Shown piece after piece: positions 43,646-51,990 of a stretch of 64,000 bases of DNA. The notes beneath the pieces were generated by a model, which worked only from the letters and a program-made list of their open reading frames with translations, did no database searches and was not told the DNA's origin. The DNA is taken from assembly GCA_022843385.1 (NCBI GenBank), contig JALHNT010000008.1, forward strand, positions 1 to 64,000, given 5' to 3'. Origin of the DNA: Anaerolineae bacterium (lineage in GTDB: Bacteria > Chloroflexota > Anaerolineae > Aggregatilineales > Phototrophicaceae). A program made the position numbers and the translations under genes. Position 1 is the first letter of the stretch; every line of letters starts with the position of its first letter.

Positions 43646-44962
43646 ATGCCCGCGTCCACACCTGCTCGTCCCCGCGTTATCATCATCGGCGCAGGCTTCG
43701 GCGGCCTGTATGCCGCCCGCACCTTGAGCAATCAGTCGGTCGATGTTCTCCTCATTGATCGTCACAACTACCATACCTTCACCCCGCTGCTTTACCAGGT
43801 AGCCACCAGCGGCCTGGAACCAGAGCAGATTGCGTATCCCGTGCGCGGCATCTTCCACCATGCGCCCAACATCCGTTTCCTGCTCGGCACCGTCACCACC
43901 ATCGATACCATCAACCGCCGCGTCATCGTCGAAGCTGCCGGTGGCCCGCGTGAAGAAGCCTACGATGCTCTCATCGTGGCGGGCGGCAGCGTCACCAACA
44001 CCTTCGGCAATGCTGACCTGGAACGCTACGCCTTCGGTCTGAAAGACCTCGATGAGGCCATTGCCCTGCGCCAGCACATTCTGACGCTGTTCGAACGCGC
44101 GGTCTGGGAGGAGGATGAGGCGCAGCGTCAGGCGCTGCTCACCATCGTTGTCGTCGGTGGCGGCCCCACCGGCATGGAAACCGCCGGGGCCATGCTCGAA
44201 CTGTACCGCCATGTCCTGCGCAAGGACTACAGCAGTATGGGCGATCTGCAAGCCCGCGTCATCCTCGTCGAGGCCAGCGACCGCCTGCTCGCTCCGTACC
44301 CGCCCAACCTGCGCGACTCTGCTTACGAGCAGCTCCAATCGCTCGGCGTCGAAATCCTGCTCAACAACCCTGTCGAACAGGTGTCGGCGGATCAGATCAC
44401 GCTAAAAGATGGCACCGTCATCCCTACGAACACGCTCATCTGGGCCGCTGGCGTCAAGGCATCCCCGCTGGCAGCGCTGCTGCCGGTGCCCCTGGTGCGC
44501 GGCGGGCGCGTGCCCGTGCAGCCGACGCTGGAAGTCACTGGCTTACAAGATGTGTATGTGATCGGCGACATGATGGCGCTGGACGATGCCGCCGGCCGCC
44601 CCTATCCGATGCTGGCCCCGGTGGCGAAAGAGGGCGGCATTCTGGCTGCGCGTAACATCCTGGCGCGGCTGGCCGGCCAGCCCCAGATGCCCTTCCGCTA
44701 CAACGACCGGGGGACAATGGCGACCATCGGCCGCAATCGCGCGGTGGCCTGGGTCTTCAACCGCATCCCGCTGACGGGCGTGCTGGCCTGGCTGGCCTGG
44801 CTGGCGCTGCACCTGGTGACTCTGCTGGGGGTGCGTAACCGCCTGGGTGTGCTGCTGAACTGGGCCTGGAACTATGTGACCTACGACCGCAGCGTGCGCG
44901 TGATCCTGGGGCGGGGCGAGTCGGTGCGGGTGTCACGCGGTGAAGGCGTGACCGAAGCATAG
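43646..44962 (+). CDS. ndh: Type II NADH dehydrogenase (NDH-2)
   Basis: A 438-residue FAD flavoprotein that passes electrons from NADH to quinone at the membrane without proton pumping. The FAD motif VIIIGAGFGGLYAARTL is at the N-terminus. LIDRHNYHTFTPLLYQVATSGLEPEQIAYPVR is family-typical (core HTFTPLLYQVA). The NADH motif VVVGGGPTGMETAGA, LIWAAGVKA, and DVYVIGDM with the second FAD contact follow. The C-terminal VFNRIPLTGVLAWLAWLALHLV supplies an amphipathic or hydrophobic membrane anchor. ATG at 43646 is used. Confidence 0.93.
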   Translation: MPASTPARPRVIIIGAGFGGLYAARTLSNQSVDVLLIDRHNYHTFTPLLYQVATSGLEPEQIAYPVRGIFHHAPNIRFLLGTVTTIDTINRRVIVEAAGGPREEAYDALIVAGGSVTNTFGNADLERYAFGLKDLDEAIALRQHILTLFERAVWEEDEAQRQALLTIVVVGGGPTGMETAGAMLELYRHVLRKDYSSMGDLQARVILVEASDRLLAPYPPNLRDSAYEQLQSLGVEILLNNPVEQVSADQITLKDGTVIPTNTLIWAAGVKASPLAALLPVPLVRGGRVPVQPTLEVTGLQDVYVIGDMMALDDAAGRPYPMLAPVAKEGGILAARNILARLAGQPQMPFRYNDRGTMATIGRNRAVAWVFNRIPLTGVLAWLAWLALHLVTLLGVRNRLGVLLNWAWNYVTYDRSVRVILGRGESVRVSRGEGVTEA

Positions 44963-45017
44963 GGGCAGGCCGTGCGTTATACTCTCTGCCTCAAACCGGT
45001 GAGATGGGGCGCGCAGG

Positions 45018-45152
45018 CTGGATGTGAATGAGCAGAATGAGCAGGCCGTCGGCTTCTATCTGAAGATGGGCTCTGAGGTCGAAGGCCGTTCGGAACACGA
45101 TGGCTTCGGCAAGCCCTACCCCCTGCTGCACCTGCGGCTGGCAGCGGGATGA
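45018..45152 (+). pseudogene. GNAT acetyltransferase C-terminal relic
   Basis: The frame from 45018 reads LDVNEQNEQAVGFYLKMGSE, then VEGRSEHDGFGKPYPLLHLR, LAAG and stop (TGA at 45150). The LxVNxxNxxAxxFYxxxGFExxGR pattern is the acetyl-CoA-binding C-terminal end of GNAT N-acetyltransferases. A stop codon in the same frame only five codons before the Leu means the N-terminal half is missing. It ends seven bases before the next gene. Confidence 0.6.
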
Positions 45153-45159
45153 GCGCCGC

Positions 45160-45864
45160 ATGACCACGCTCGATGAGCTGCTCAACTCGCTTTTTGAGGG
45201 CAAACAGTCGCCTTTTTACGACGAGTTCTCCGCCTGGGTGCGGGGATCACGTCGCTTTCGTGCCTTTGTCACGGCTTATCGCGGCAAGATTCGCACCAAG
45301 CTGCGGCATGTCGAGAATGAAAGCGGGCTGAAAGACCTGCGCGCCGAATTACAGACGGCTGCCCTGCTGCTGAACGAAGAGCGCTTCACCCTGGAATACG
45401 AACGCTACGCCGCCCTCAAGCAGCGCGGCCCGGATTTCACTGTCACCTTCAGAACCCACACACCCTTCAACGTTGAAGTCCGTCGCATCCGCCGCCTTGA
45501 ACAGGAGGATGTGGAAGAATCGCGGGCGTTCAAGCTGATGGCCGTGCTGTGCGACAAAGCTGGTCAGATGCCCCCCAGCAGCATCAACCTGCTGTGGCTG
45601 ACGGCCGAACGCCCGATCACCGAAGCCGATGTCAACAACGCCGCCGCGACGCTGCGTCAACTGGCCGAGCGCAAAGCCGAGGACTTCTTCACCCGGCGGG
45701 GCTTCGAGAACGCCGCGCACTTCCTCAAGCAGTATCGGCAGCTCAGTGGCATTGTGCTACACCAGACCGATGGGAACAGTCTGTGGCTGAATTCGCTGGC
45801 TCGTCACAAAATCCCGCCGGAAATCATTACCACTATCGGGCGGCTGCGTACTGATACACGATGA
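45160..45864 (+). CDS. Hypothetical protein, unrecognised
   Basis: A 234-residue soluble protein with no signal peptide or membrane helix. I recognise no family. It is rich in Arg and Glu, with alternating helices and strands (TLDELLNSLFEGKQSPFYDEF, TFRTHTPFNVEVRRIRRLE). The THTPFNVEVRRIR stretch followed by a Lys-containing helix and a SINLLWL strand faintly resembles a PD-(D/E)xK nuclease core, but the acidic catalytic set is not clear. ATG at 45160 begins seven bases after the GNAT relic; the longer frame from 45100 overlaps it. No obvious operon partner. Confidence 0.6.
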   Translation: MTTLDELLNSLFEGKQSPFYDEFSAWVRGSRRFRAFVTAYRGKIRTKLRHVENESGLKDLRAELQTAALLLNEERFTLEYERYAALKQRGPDFTVTFRTHTPFNVEVRRIRRLEQEDVEESRAFKLMAVLCDKAGQMPPSSINLLWLTAERPITEADVNNAAATLRQLAERKAEDFFTRRGFENAAHFLKQYRQLSGIVLHQTDGNSLWLNSLARHKIPPEIITTIGRLRTDTR

Positions 45865-45955
45865 ACTGCTAAAAATGCTGAGCCATCCGTTACCTGCCAG
45901 ATACACGCCTGATCATCGGGTACATTTCAAAGTTTTGGGTAGAACAGCTATCGAT

Positions 45956-46028
45956 TGACCTTATCCCCATCTCGCTGCGTTCGGCTCCCCCTCTCGAATG
46001 GATTGGAGGGTGCTGTGGGGTGAGGTCA
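45956..46028. repeat. Degenerate GGGGTGAGG-type palindromic repeat
   Basis: TGACCTTATCCCCA (45956-45969) and TGGGGTGAGGTCA (46016-46028) are near-complementary. CCCTCTC and GGAGGG form inner arms. It has the same core words as the element at 12963-13135 and the hairpin at 37259-37278, so it probably belongs to one dispersed family. Confidence 0.4.
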
Positions 46029-46102
46029 CTCCTCTGGAAACAGAGACGCCAACAACTTGAAATGCACACCCGTCCATCGTTCTGCTTGACGACTGAAAGC
46101 GC

Positions 46103-46762
46103 ATGTGGCACAGTCATGAGCAGATGACGATCAACAGGGCTGCGCGGATGCTGACCGTACTGACGCGGGTGATGCTGCTGATATGGCTGGGGCTGGCGGG
46201 TGCAGCGCTGACCATTTATGCGGCGCGCGCCGAAGCCCATCCGATGCGCGACCTGCTCGAGCCAGATGTCTGTGCCATGCCCTGTTTCCTCGGCATCCGT
46301 CCTGGCATCACGCGCGCCAGCGAAGCCCTGATCCTGTTGCAGCACCATCCCTGGATTGTGCCGGACAGTCTGTACATCTCGGAAGACACCACCCGCCAGT
46401 ATATGTGGGTCAGTTGGCGCTGGCAGCCGGAGCGAGCCGGGTCTTTCAAAGGCTCGGCCATTGTCACCTTTTCGATCCGCAGCAGCACCATCACGCTGAT
46501 TCAGGCACACACCCGCCTCTCGCTTGGTGCCGTCCAGTTAGAGATGGGCAACCCGGACTATGCTCGTTACAACGCGCTCCAGTACGCTGCTTACTATACC
46601 GATTCCGGCCTGATGATCAGCGTCACTCCCAACTGTCGCCAGCGCTGGCAGCAGGATGTCTCGCTCTATTTCGTGCCTGTCGAGGACTCAGAGCCACATG
46701 GCTTTCAGCCCTTCAGCACGGTCAGCGGTCAGCGCCCGATGCAGTGCCGGTGGCTGTCGTGA
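46103..46762 (+). CDS. CxxPCFLGIxPG family protein, copy 1
   Basis: 219 residues, first of four coupled paralogues. An N-terminal hydrophobic segment (about residues 16-40) acts as signal or anchor. The family core starts DVCAMPCFLGIRPGITRAS, continues with a WVSWRW strand, TRLSLGAVQLEMGNPDY, and a third Cys in TPNCRQRW. The two Cys of CxxPC could form a disulfide outside the cell. I know no characterised member. The stop (46760-46762) overlaps the next ATG by one base (TGATG). Confidence 0.65.
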   Translation: MWHSHEQMTINRAARMLTVLTRVMLLIWLGLAGAALTIYAARAEAHPMRDLLEPDVCAMPCFLGIRPGITRASEALILLQHHPWIVPDSLYISEDTTRQYMWVSWRWQPERAGSFKGSAIVTFSIRSSTITLIQAHTRLSLGAVQLEMGNPDYARYNALQYAAYYTDSGLMISVTPNCRQRWQQDVSLYFVPVEDSEPHGFQPFSTVSGQRPMQCRWLS

Positions 46763-47418
46763 TGGCTGCCCTCATCGCCCGTCTGTCGCTCCTGTGCCTG
46801 CTCAGTCTGAGTGTCAGTGCCAGCCTGATTCGCGTCCAGCCCTATGGTGGGACGGGGCTGAACCCGGTCATAGCCAGCTCGGAAGACTGTCCCGCACCGT
46901 GTTTTCTGGGGCTGCCGGTCAGCCAGATTCTTCAGTCCGAAGCAGCAGCACGCCTGGCACAGCACCAATGGATCGATCATCTGATTGAACAATCGCTGTG
47001 TTACTCCTGGGCCTGGAACGGAGCGCAGCCGTCGTATCTGGTCGAGCAATACACTGGAGGTCACCGGCCGCTAGGGTTATATCCGATGCTGATCTGCCCG
47101 GATCGGCAGGGCGGGTCCTTCAATCAGGGAGCGGTCACTCTGCGCGGGGTGACGCTGGGGCAGTTGATCCTGGAATACGGCGAGCCGTCGCATATGGCGG
47201 TCAACATCCATCGCCGTGAAAAAGAAGTGGCCGTGCTGCTGGTATTCGAACCGCTGGGCTATATCGCCACATCGCTCAGCCGCTGCCCACTGACGCGCGA
47301 TTCGTTATGGAAAACGGAAGCTCAGGAACTCTATACCATGACGGCGCTGGCGCGCAGTTATTACAACACTCGCTATGACCTGGGTCGTCTGATGGCTCTG
47401 CCAGATTGCTCAGCCTGA
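46762..47418 (+). CDS. CxxPCFLGIxPG family protein, copy 2
   Basis: 218 residues. The start in TGATG couples it to copy 1. Signal segment MAALIARLSLLCLLSLSVSA is followed by EDCPAPCFLGLPVSQILQSE, a YSWAWNGAQPSYL strand pair, LRGVTLGQLILEYGEPSHM and LSRCPLTRDSLW. The core motif is the most divergent of the four (LGLPVSQ rather than LGIxPGxT). Secreted or anchored outside; function unknown. Confidence 0.65.
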   Translation: MAALIARLSLLCLLSLSVSASLIRVQPYGGTGLNPVIASSEDCPAPCFLGLPVSQILQSEAAARLAQHQWIDHLIEQSLCYSWAWNGAQPSYLVEQYTGGHRPLGLYPMLICPDRQGGSFNQGAVTLRGVTLGQLILEYGEPSHMAVNIHRREKEVAVLLVFEPLGYIATSLSRCPLTRDSLWKTEAQELYTMTALARSYYNTRYDLGRLMALPDCSA

Positions 47419-48044
47419 TGATGGGGCTGCTGCTGCGGTTCACCCTGCTGCTGATAGGACCGTTGATGCTGCTGGCCGGGCTGCTAGTATCGCTGCGCCT
47501 GGATGAACCTGAGCTGGCGCTGGTATTGACGCACGAGAATTGCCTCACCCCCTGCCTGCTCGGCATCGAACCCGGTCAGACCTCGCTCGGTGAAGCACTG
47601 TCACGGTTGAAAGCCAGTGGCTGGGCAGCCGAGGTGCACGTCCATGAAGGTCTGGAACTGGTCACCTGGGAATGGTCTGGGCAGCAGCCCGCCGTGATCG
47701 ATGGGACGACCACCCCCTCGATGAGCTACCGCGACAACATTGTGGGCGTCCTGCACCTGACGATGCACATCCCTTTTGGTGCTGTGCTGCTGCAACTGGG
47801 CGAACTGGATAACCGGCAGCGGGTGGCGCTGGTCGGCTCGTCACCCAACGATCCCCGCAAACTCGATCTCTTTTACGTCGGACGGGGGTATATCGCGCTG
47901 GTACAGGTAGACTGTCGCGATCTCTGGCACAGCCCGACATCGCTGATCCTGGGGGCGAGCGCCCGTTATTTCGCCGGACTATCCACTCAGAATTATGAGC
48001 TGCCCATCATGTGGCGCATCATTCGGGCGAATTGTCACGAATGA
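47418..48044 (+). CDS. CxxPCFLGIxPG family protein, copy 3
   Basis: 208 residues, start again in TGATG (47416-47420). The hydrophobic N-terminus (LLLRFTLLLIGPLMLLAGLLV) precedes ENCLTPCLLGIEPGQTSLGE, LVTWEWSGQQPAVID, MHIPFGAVLLQLGELDN and QVDCRDLWHSP. The WEWSGQQPA element recurs almost exactly in copy 4, so these two are the closest pair. Its stop overlaps the next ATG by four bases (ATGA). Confidence 0.65.
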   Translation: MMGLLLRFTLLLIGPLMLLAGLLVSLRLDEPELALVLTHENCLTPCLLGIEPGQTSLGEALSRLKASGWAAEVHVHEGLELVTWEWSGQQPAVIDGTTTPSMSYRDNIVGVLHLTMHIPFGAVLLQLGELDNRQRVALVGSSPNDPRKLDLFYVGRGYIALVQVDCRDLWHSPTSLILGASARYFAGLSTQNYELPIMWRIIRANCHE

Positions 48045-48694
48045 TCGGCATTATTGCACGCGCAGCGCTGGCACTCGGTCTGGTCTTCGGCCTTCTGCTG
48101 CTTGGAATTCTGGCGCTACAATCGAATGATGACATGGCAACGACTCTGCTGTTGGGGACAGATGCGTGTGATGGCCCCTGTTTTCTCGGCATCCAGCCAG
48201 GCATCACGCCAGTGACCGAGGCGCGTTTGACGCTGGAAGCACATCCCTGGATTTCGGCTGTGGATATCGAATTCAGCGCCATCGAACGTTCACTGGATCG
48301 TATCGTCTGGTCATGGAGCGGGCAGCAACCGGCCATCATTGATGGTGCGCGTCCAGGGGTGATCATTGTCGGGCCGGAGCGTGATCTGATCGGTCAGGTG
48401 AGGCTGCCCACGCGGCTGCGCCTGGGGGAGGTTCATTTGCTGGTGGGGCAACCGCCCTTTTTCACGGTTGGTACCAGCCAGTTCGGTCAACCGCAACTGA
48501 AGCTGGAGATCGAGGAATTCCATGTCCGGCACGGCTTCTACCTGCATATCGAAACACGCTGCCCGCTCTGGATGTCTATCTTATGGCAGACCACCATTGA
48601 TAGCATCACACTGTTTGATTCGAGCGGCGACCTGATGCAAAGCTACACTAGCAGCCCACCGACCCCACTGGAGGAATACCGGCGGACATGTTGA
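48041..48694 (+). CDS. CxxPCFLGIxPG family protein, copy 4
   Basis: 217 residues, coupled by ATGA to copy 3. A hydrophobic N-terminal segment (about residues 6-22) precedes DACDGPCFLGIQPGITPVTE, IVWSWSGQQPAIIDG, TRLRLGEVHLLVGQPPFF and ETRCPLWMSILWQ. It closes the operon; maeB follows after 49 bases with its own ribosome-binding site and a TACAAT -10 (48711-48716). The Cys of the CxxPC motif lies too far from the hydrophobic segment to be a lipobox. Confidence 0.65.
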   Translation: MIGIIARAALALGLVFGLLLLGILALQSNDDMATTLLLGTDACDGPCFLGIQPGITPVTEARLTLEAHPWISAVDIEFSAIERSLDRIVWSWSGQQPAIIDGARPGVIIVGPERDLIGQVRLPTRLRLGEVHLLVGQPPFFTVGTSQFGQPQLKLEIEEFHVRHGFYLHIETRCPLWMSILWQTTIDSITLFDSSGDLMQSYTSSPPTPLEEYRRTC

Positions 48695-48743
48695 CCTTGC
48701 CCTTCCGCGTTACAATAGCAGTAACAAGGGAAGGAGCGTTTAT

Positions 48744-51002
48744 ATGGCAGTGACGAAGCAGGATGTGCTGGATTATCACAGCACGGGCAGACCGGGAAAA
48801 ATCGAGGTGGTCCCCACCAAATCGCTGGCGACCCAGCGTGATCTGACGCTGGCCTATTCGCCCGGCGTGGCCGAGGCCGTGCTGGAGGTCGAGCGTGATC
48901 CACTGACCGCTTACCAGCTTACGGCGAAATCCAATCTGGTGGCCGTCGTCTCCAACGGCACCGCCATTCTGGGGTTGGGCAATCGCGGCCCACTGGCGTC
49001 CAAGCCGGTGATGGAAGGCAAGGGCGTGCTGTTCAAACGCTTTGCCGATATTGATGTGTTCGACATCGAGATCAATGCCAACACGGTCGAAGAAGTCATC
49101 GCCGTCGTCCGCGCCATCGCCCCGACGTTTGGCGGGATCAACCTGGAAGACATCAAAGCGCCGGAATGTTTTGAGATCGAGACCCGGCTGCGCGCCGAGC
49201 TGGATATTCCGGTCTTCCATGACGACCAGCACGGCACGGCTATCATCTCGTCGGCGGCGCTGTTGAACGCGCTGGAGATCACCAACCGGCGCATCGAAGA
49301 CATCCGCATGGTGGTGGCCGGTGCCGGCGCGGCGGCCATCGCAACCGCCAAATTGTACGTCCATCTTGGGATGAAGCGCGAGAATATCATCCTGTGTGAC
49401 CGGCAGGGCGTGGTCTACAAAGGCCGCGAGGTCTATATGGACCCCTACAAATCCGAATTCGCCGTCGAGACGCCCATGCGGACGCTGGGCGAGGCGCTGG
49501 TCGGGGCTGATATGCTGCTGGGGCTGGCGGCTGCCGGGCTGGTGACAGCCGATATGGTCAAGACGATGGGGCCGAACCCAATCATCTTCGCCCTGGCGAA
49601 CCCGACGCCGGAGATCATGCCGGAAGAAGCGCTGGCGGTGCGTCCCGACGCCATCATCGGCACTGGGCGCAGCGACTACCCCAATCAGATCAACAATGTG
49701 CTGGGCTTCCCCTTCATCTTTCGCGGGGCGCTGGATGTCTACGCCCGCAATATCAATGAGGAGATGAAGCTGGCAGCGGCCAAAGGGCTGGCGGCGCTGG
49801 CACATGAGGATGTGCCGGACAGCGTGTTGAGCGCCTATGGCCTGACCGCGCTCAAGTTTGGGCGCGATTATCTGATCCCCAAGCCGCTCGATCCGCGCGT
49901 GCTGTTGTGGCTGGCACCGGCCGTCGCTGAAGCCGCCATGCACAGCGGCGTAGCGCGACGCACGATTGACATCGACCAGTACCGGCGCGAACTCATCCAG
50001 CGCCAGGGCATGGGGCAGCAGGTGCGCAGCAACATCATCAACAAGGCGCGTATGGGGCCGAAGCAGCGCATCGTCTACCCCGAAGGCGATGATCCCAAGA
50101 TCATCCGCGCCGCAGCTCAGGTGCAGGAAGAAGGCATCGGCACGCCCATCCTGCTGGGCAAGCCGGAGGTCGTCCAGCGCATCATCGCCGAACTCGGCCT
50201 GCACTTCAATCCAACCGTGATCGAGCCGCAGAGCGAACATCACCAGCGCATCCGTTACGAGCAGGGCTTCCATGATCTGCGCCAGCGCAAAGGCGTGACC
50301 CATGAAACGGCGGCGCGTCTGGTCGGCAGCCGCATGACCTACGGCCTGATGATGCTCAAGATGGGCGACGCCGATGCCTACGTCAATGGGCGGCAGCATG
50401 AATACCCGGATGTCATCCGTCCGGCGCTGCAAATCTTCCATACCCGCCCCGGCGTCAAGGTCGCCAGCGGTGTGTATATCATGATCGTCAAGCGCCGCGT
50501 CTACTTTTTCACCGATGCTACCGTCAATGTCAACCCGGATGCCGAGATGCTGTCCGAGATCGCGCTGCTGGCGGCGGATTTCGCCCGTTCGCTCGATATC
50601 GAGCCGCGTGTGGCGATGCTGTCGTTCTCCAACTTCGGCAGCTCACCCCACCCGATGTCCAACAAGGTGCGCGATGCGGTGGAACTGGTGCGGCACAAGC
50701 GCCCGGATCTGCTGGTCGATGGCGAGATGCAGGCCGATACGGCGGTCGTGCCGGATCTGATTGAGTCGCGCTTCCCCTTCAGCCGGGTGAAGGATGCCAA
50801 CGTGCTGGTGTTCCCGGATTTGCAGTCGGCCAACGTATCGTACAAGCTGCTGGATCGGCTGGGGCAGGCTCAGACCATCGGCCCGATCCTGCTGGGGGTC
50901 GGCGCGCCGGTGCATGTGCTGCAAGCCGGTGATGATGTCGAGGATATTGTCGCCATGAGCGCGGTCGCTGCGGTAGATGCCCAGAGCCGCCGCCGCTATT
51001 GA
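48744..51002 (+). CDS. maeB: NADP-dependent malic enzyme with phosphotransacetylase-like domain
   Basis: A 752-residue MaeB-type enzyme that decarboxylates malate to pyruvate, yielding NAD(P)H. The malic domain (1-about 425) has TLAYSPGVAEAVLE, VSNGTAILGLGNRGPLASKPVMEGK, FADIDVFDIE, the metal site CFEIE and FHDDQHGTA, and the Rossmann loop VVAGAGAAAIA. The C-terminal third (MGPKQRIVYPEGDDPKIIRAA onward) is a phosphate-acetyl/butyryltransferase-like domain that is usually regulatory. GGAAGGAG precedes the ATG. Confidence 0.94.
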   Translation: MAVTKQDVLDYHSTGRPGKIEVVPTKSLATQRDLTLAYSPGVAEAVLEVERDPLTAYQLTAKSNLVAVVSNGTAILGLGNRGPLASKPVMEGKGVLFKRFADIDVFDIEINANTVEEVIAVVRAIAPTFGGINLEDIKAPECFEIETRLRAELDIPVFHDDQHGTAIISSAALLNALEITNRRIEDIRMVVAGAGAAAIATAKLYVHLGMKRENIILCDRQGVVYKGREVYMDPYKSEFAVETPMRTLGEALVGADMLLGLAAAGLVTADMVKTMGPNPIIFALANPTPEIMPEEALAVRPDAIIGTGRSDYPNQINNVLGFPFIFRGALDVYARNINEEMKLAAAKGLAALAHEDVPDSVLSAYGLTALKFGRDYLIPKPLDPRVLLWLAPAVAEAAMHSGVARRTIDIDQYRRELIQRQGMGQQVRSNIINKARMGPKQRIVYPEGDDPKIIRAAAQVQEEGIGTPILLGKPEVVQRIIAELGLHFNPTVIEPQSEHHQRIRYEQGFHDLRQRKGVTHETAARLVGSRMTYGLMMLKMGDADAYVNGRQHEYPDVIRPALQIFHTRPGVKVASGVYIMIVKRRVYFFTDATVNVNPDAEMLSEIALLAADFARSLDIEPRVAMLSFSNFGSSPHPMSNKVRDAVELVRHKRPDLLVDGEMQADTAVVPDLIESRFPFSRVKDANVLVFPDLQSANVSYKLLDRLGQAQTIGPILLGVGAPVHVLQAGDDVEDIVAMSAVAAVDAQSRRRY

Positions 51003-51018
51003 GCGTCCTTGTCCTGGT

Positions 51019-51044
51019 ATAGGGGCGCCACTGTGCGCCTCTAT
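51019..51044. terminator. Hairpin after maeB
   Basis: ATAGGGGCGC (51019-51028) and GCGCCTCTAT (51035-51044) form a 10-bp stem with one mismatch, between the convergent maeB and hypothetical gene. No T-tract. Confidence 0.45.
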
Positions 51045-51048
51045 CGTT

Positions 51049-51525
51049 CTACATCGTCAGCAGGCGGGGCATGATGGCATCCATCAGGCGCGAGGTGTCG
51101 TCGATGGACTGGAAATCGTCGGCGAACGAGATGACATCCAACTGCGGGTCGTAGCTCCAGAAGCCCCAGGTATCAAAGAGATACCGGATGTAGACGTAGC
51201 TGATCCCCAGCACAATCCGCGAATAGATGCTGTAGGCCATGTAGGGGAAGAACAGGATCGCCCCCCGGTCGTGGATGTACAGCACCACCCCCAGCTCCGG
51301 GTTGGGATAATGCAGCTCAACATCCTCCCCCGGCCCTGGCAGCGGCACCAGCAGCGGATCGAGCTTCAGCATCAGCCGCGCCAGCGATTTCTGGCGAATG
51401 CGCCGCACCGGCCAAAACACTTCCGGCTGATCGGTGCTTTGCCCGTTCTGAAATAGCCACTCCAGCATCAGCGGCGTGAGTTCACCGGTCTTGGGGACGT
51501 AGAGGTGGATTTCGTAGTTCATCAT
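51049..51525 (-). CDS. Hypothetical protein
   Basis: About 158 residues from ATG 51525 (ATG 51522 is equally possible). It is soluble and aromatic-rich: YEIHLYVPKTGELTPLMLEWLF, FWPVRRIRQKSLARLMLKLDP, ELHYPNPELGVVLYIHDRGAILFFPYMAY. I do not recognise it. It is the last gene of a leftward operon headed by gatC, after two membrane proteins and a response regulator. That context hints at envelope or signalling work but proves nothing. Confidence 0.6.
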   Translation of the reverse strand: MMNYEIHLYVPKTGELTPLMLEWLFQNGQSTDQPEVFWPVRRIRQKSLARLMLKLDPLLVPLPGPGEDVELHYPNPELGVVLYIHDRGAILFFPYMAYSIYSRIVLGISYVYIRYLFDTWGFWSYDPQLDVISFADDFQSIDDTSRLMDAIMPRLLTM

Positions 51526-51550
51526 GGGCGAAGACCCGACCGGTGATTCA

Positions 51551-51979
51551 TCACGATCCCGGCCAGCCGCGCCAGCGCAGGTGCGTGTGCAGATGCCGCA
51601 GTAATTCCGGCACATCGGTCAGGTGTGCCAGATGCGTTTCCAGGGCTTTCCGCTGCTGTTGATCCCAGACCGTCAGCAGGCGGCGGTTGGGACGCGAGTC
51701 GACGTAATAGGTATCCAGTTCGTGAAACGGGCGAAAACGTGGCACATGCTGGCGGATAAACAGACCGTCGGGGCGCACATCCACCCCTTCCTGCCAGATG
51801 TACACAGCGGGCAGAGTCATCAACCCCAACAGCAGCAGCAGACGCGGATCGAACAGGCTGGGTGTGGGACCGCGCCCCAGCAGGAGCGCCAGCCACAGCA
51901 GCGCCAGCGGCAGCAGCCACGAGGCGATCAACAGGCCGCGATAGGGTTGGGGTAAGCGATGACGGCTGAGGACTGACAT
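51551..51979 (-). CDS. Small membrane protein with PH-like tail
   Basis: 142 residues. Two N-terminal hydrophobic helices (LLIASWLLPLALLWLALLL and LLLLLGLMTLPAVYIW) precede a soluble part, VDVRPDGLFIRQHVPRFRPFHELDTYYVDSR, with the look of a bacterial PH-like domain (DGLFIR strand, HELDTYYV). The partner is unknown. It sits 11 bases after the larger PH-like membrane protein at 51991. Confidence 0.55.
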   Translation of the reverse strand: MSVLSRHRLPQPYRGLLIASWLLPLALLWLALLLGRGPTPSLFDPRLLLLLGLMTLPAVYIWQEGVDVRPDGLFIRQHVPRFRPFHELDTYYVDSRPNRRLLTVWDQQQRKALETHLAHLTDVPELLRHLHTHLRWRGWPGS

Positions 51980-51990
51980 GGACGAACCAT

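Noticed and set aside
46103..48694. Reading the Cys of the CxxPC motif as a lipobox
   Set aside because: The Cys lies well after the end of the hydrophobic segment and lacks the L-x-(A/G)-C context at the cleavage site, so lipoprotein anchoring is not supported.
48648..50441. Long open frame antisense to maeB (597 codons)
   Set aside because: Opposite a strongly conserved malic enzyme, with no recognisable domain; explained by GC-rich codon usage.
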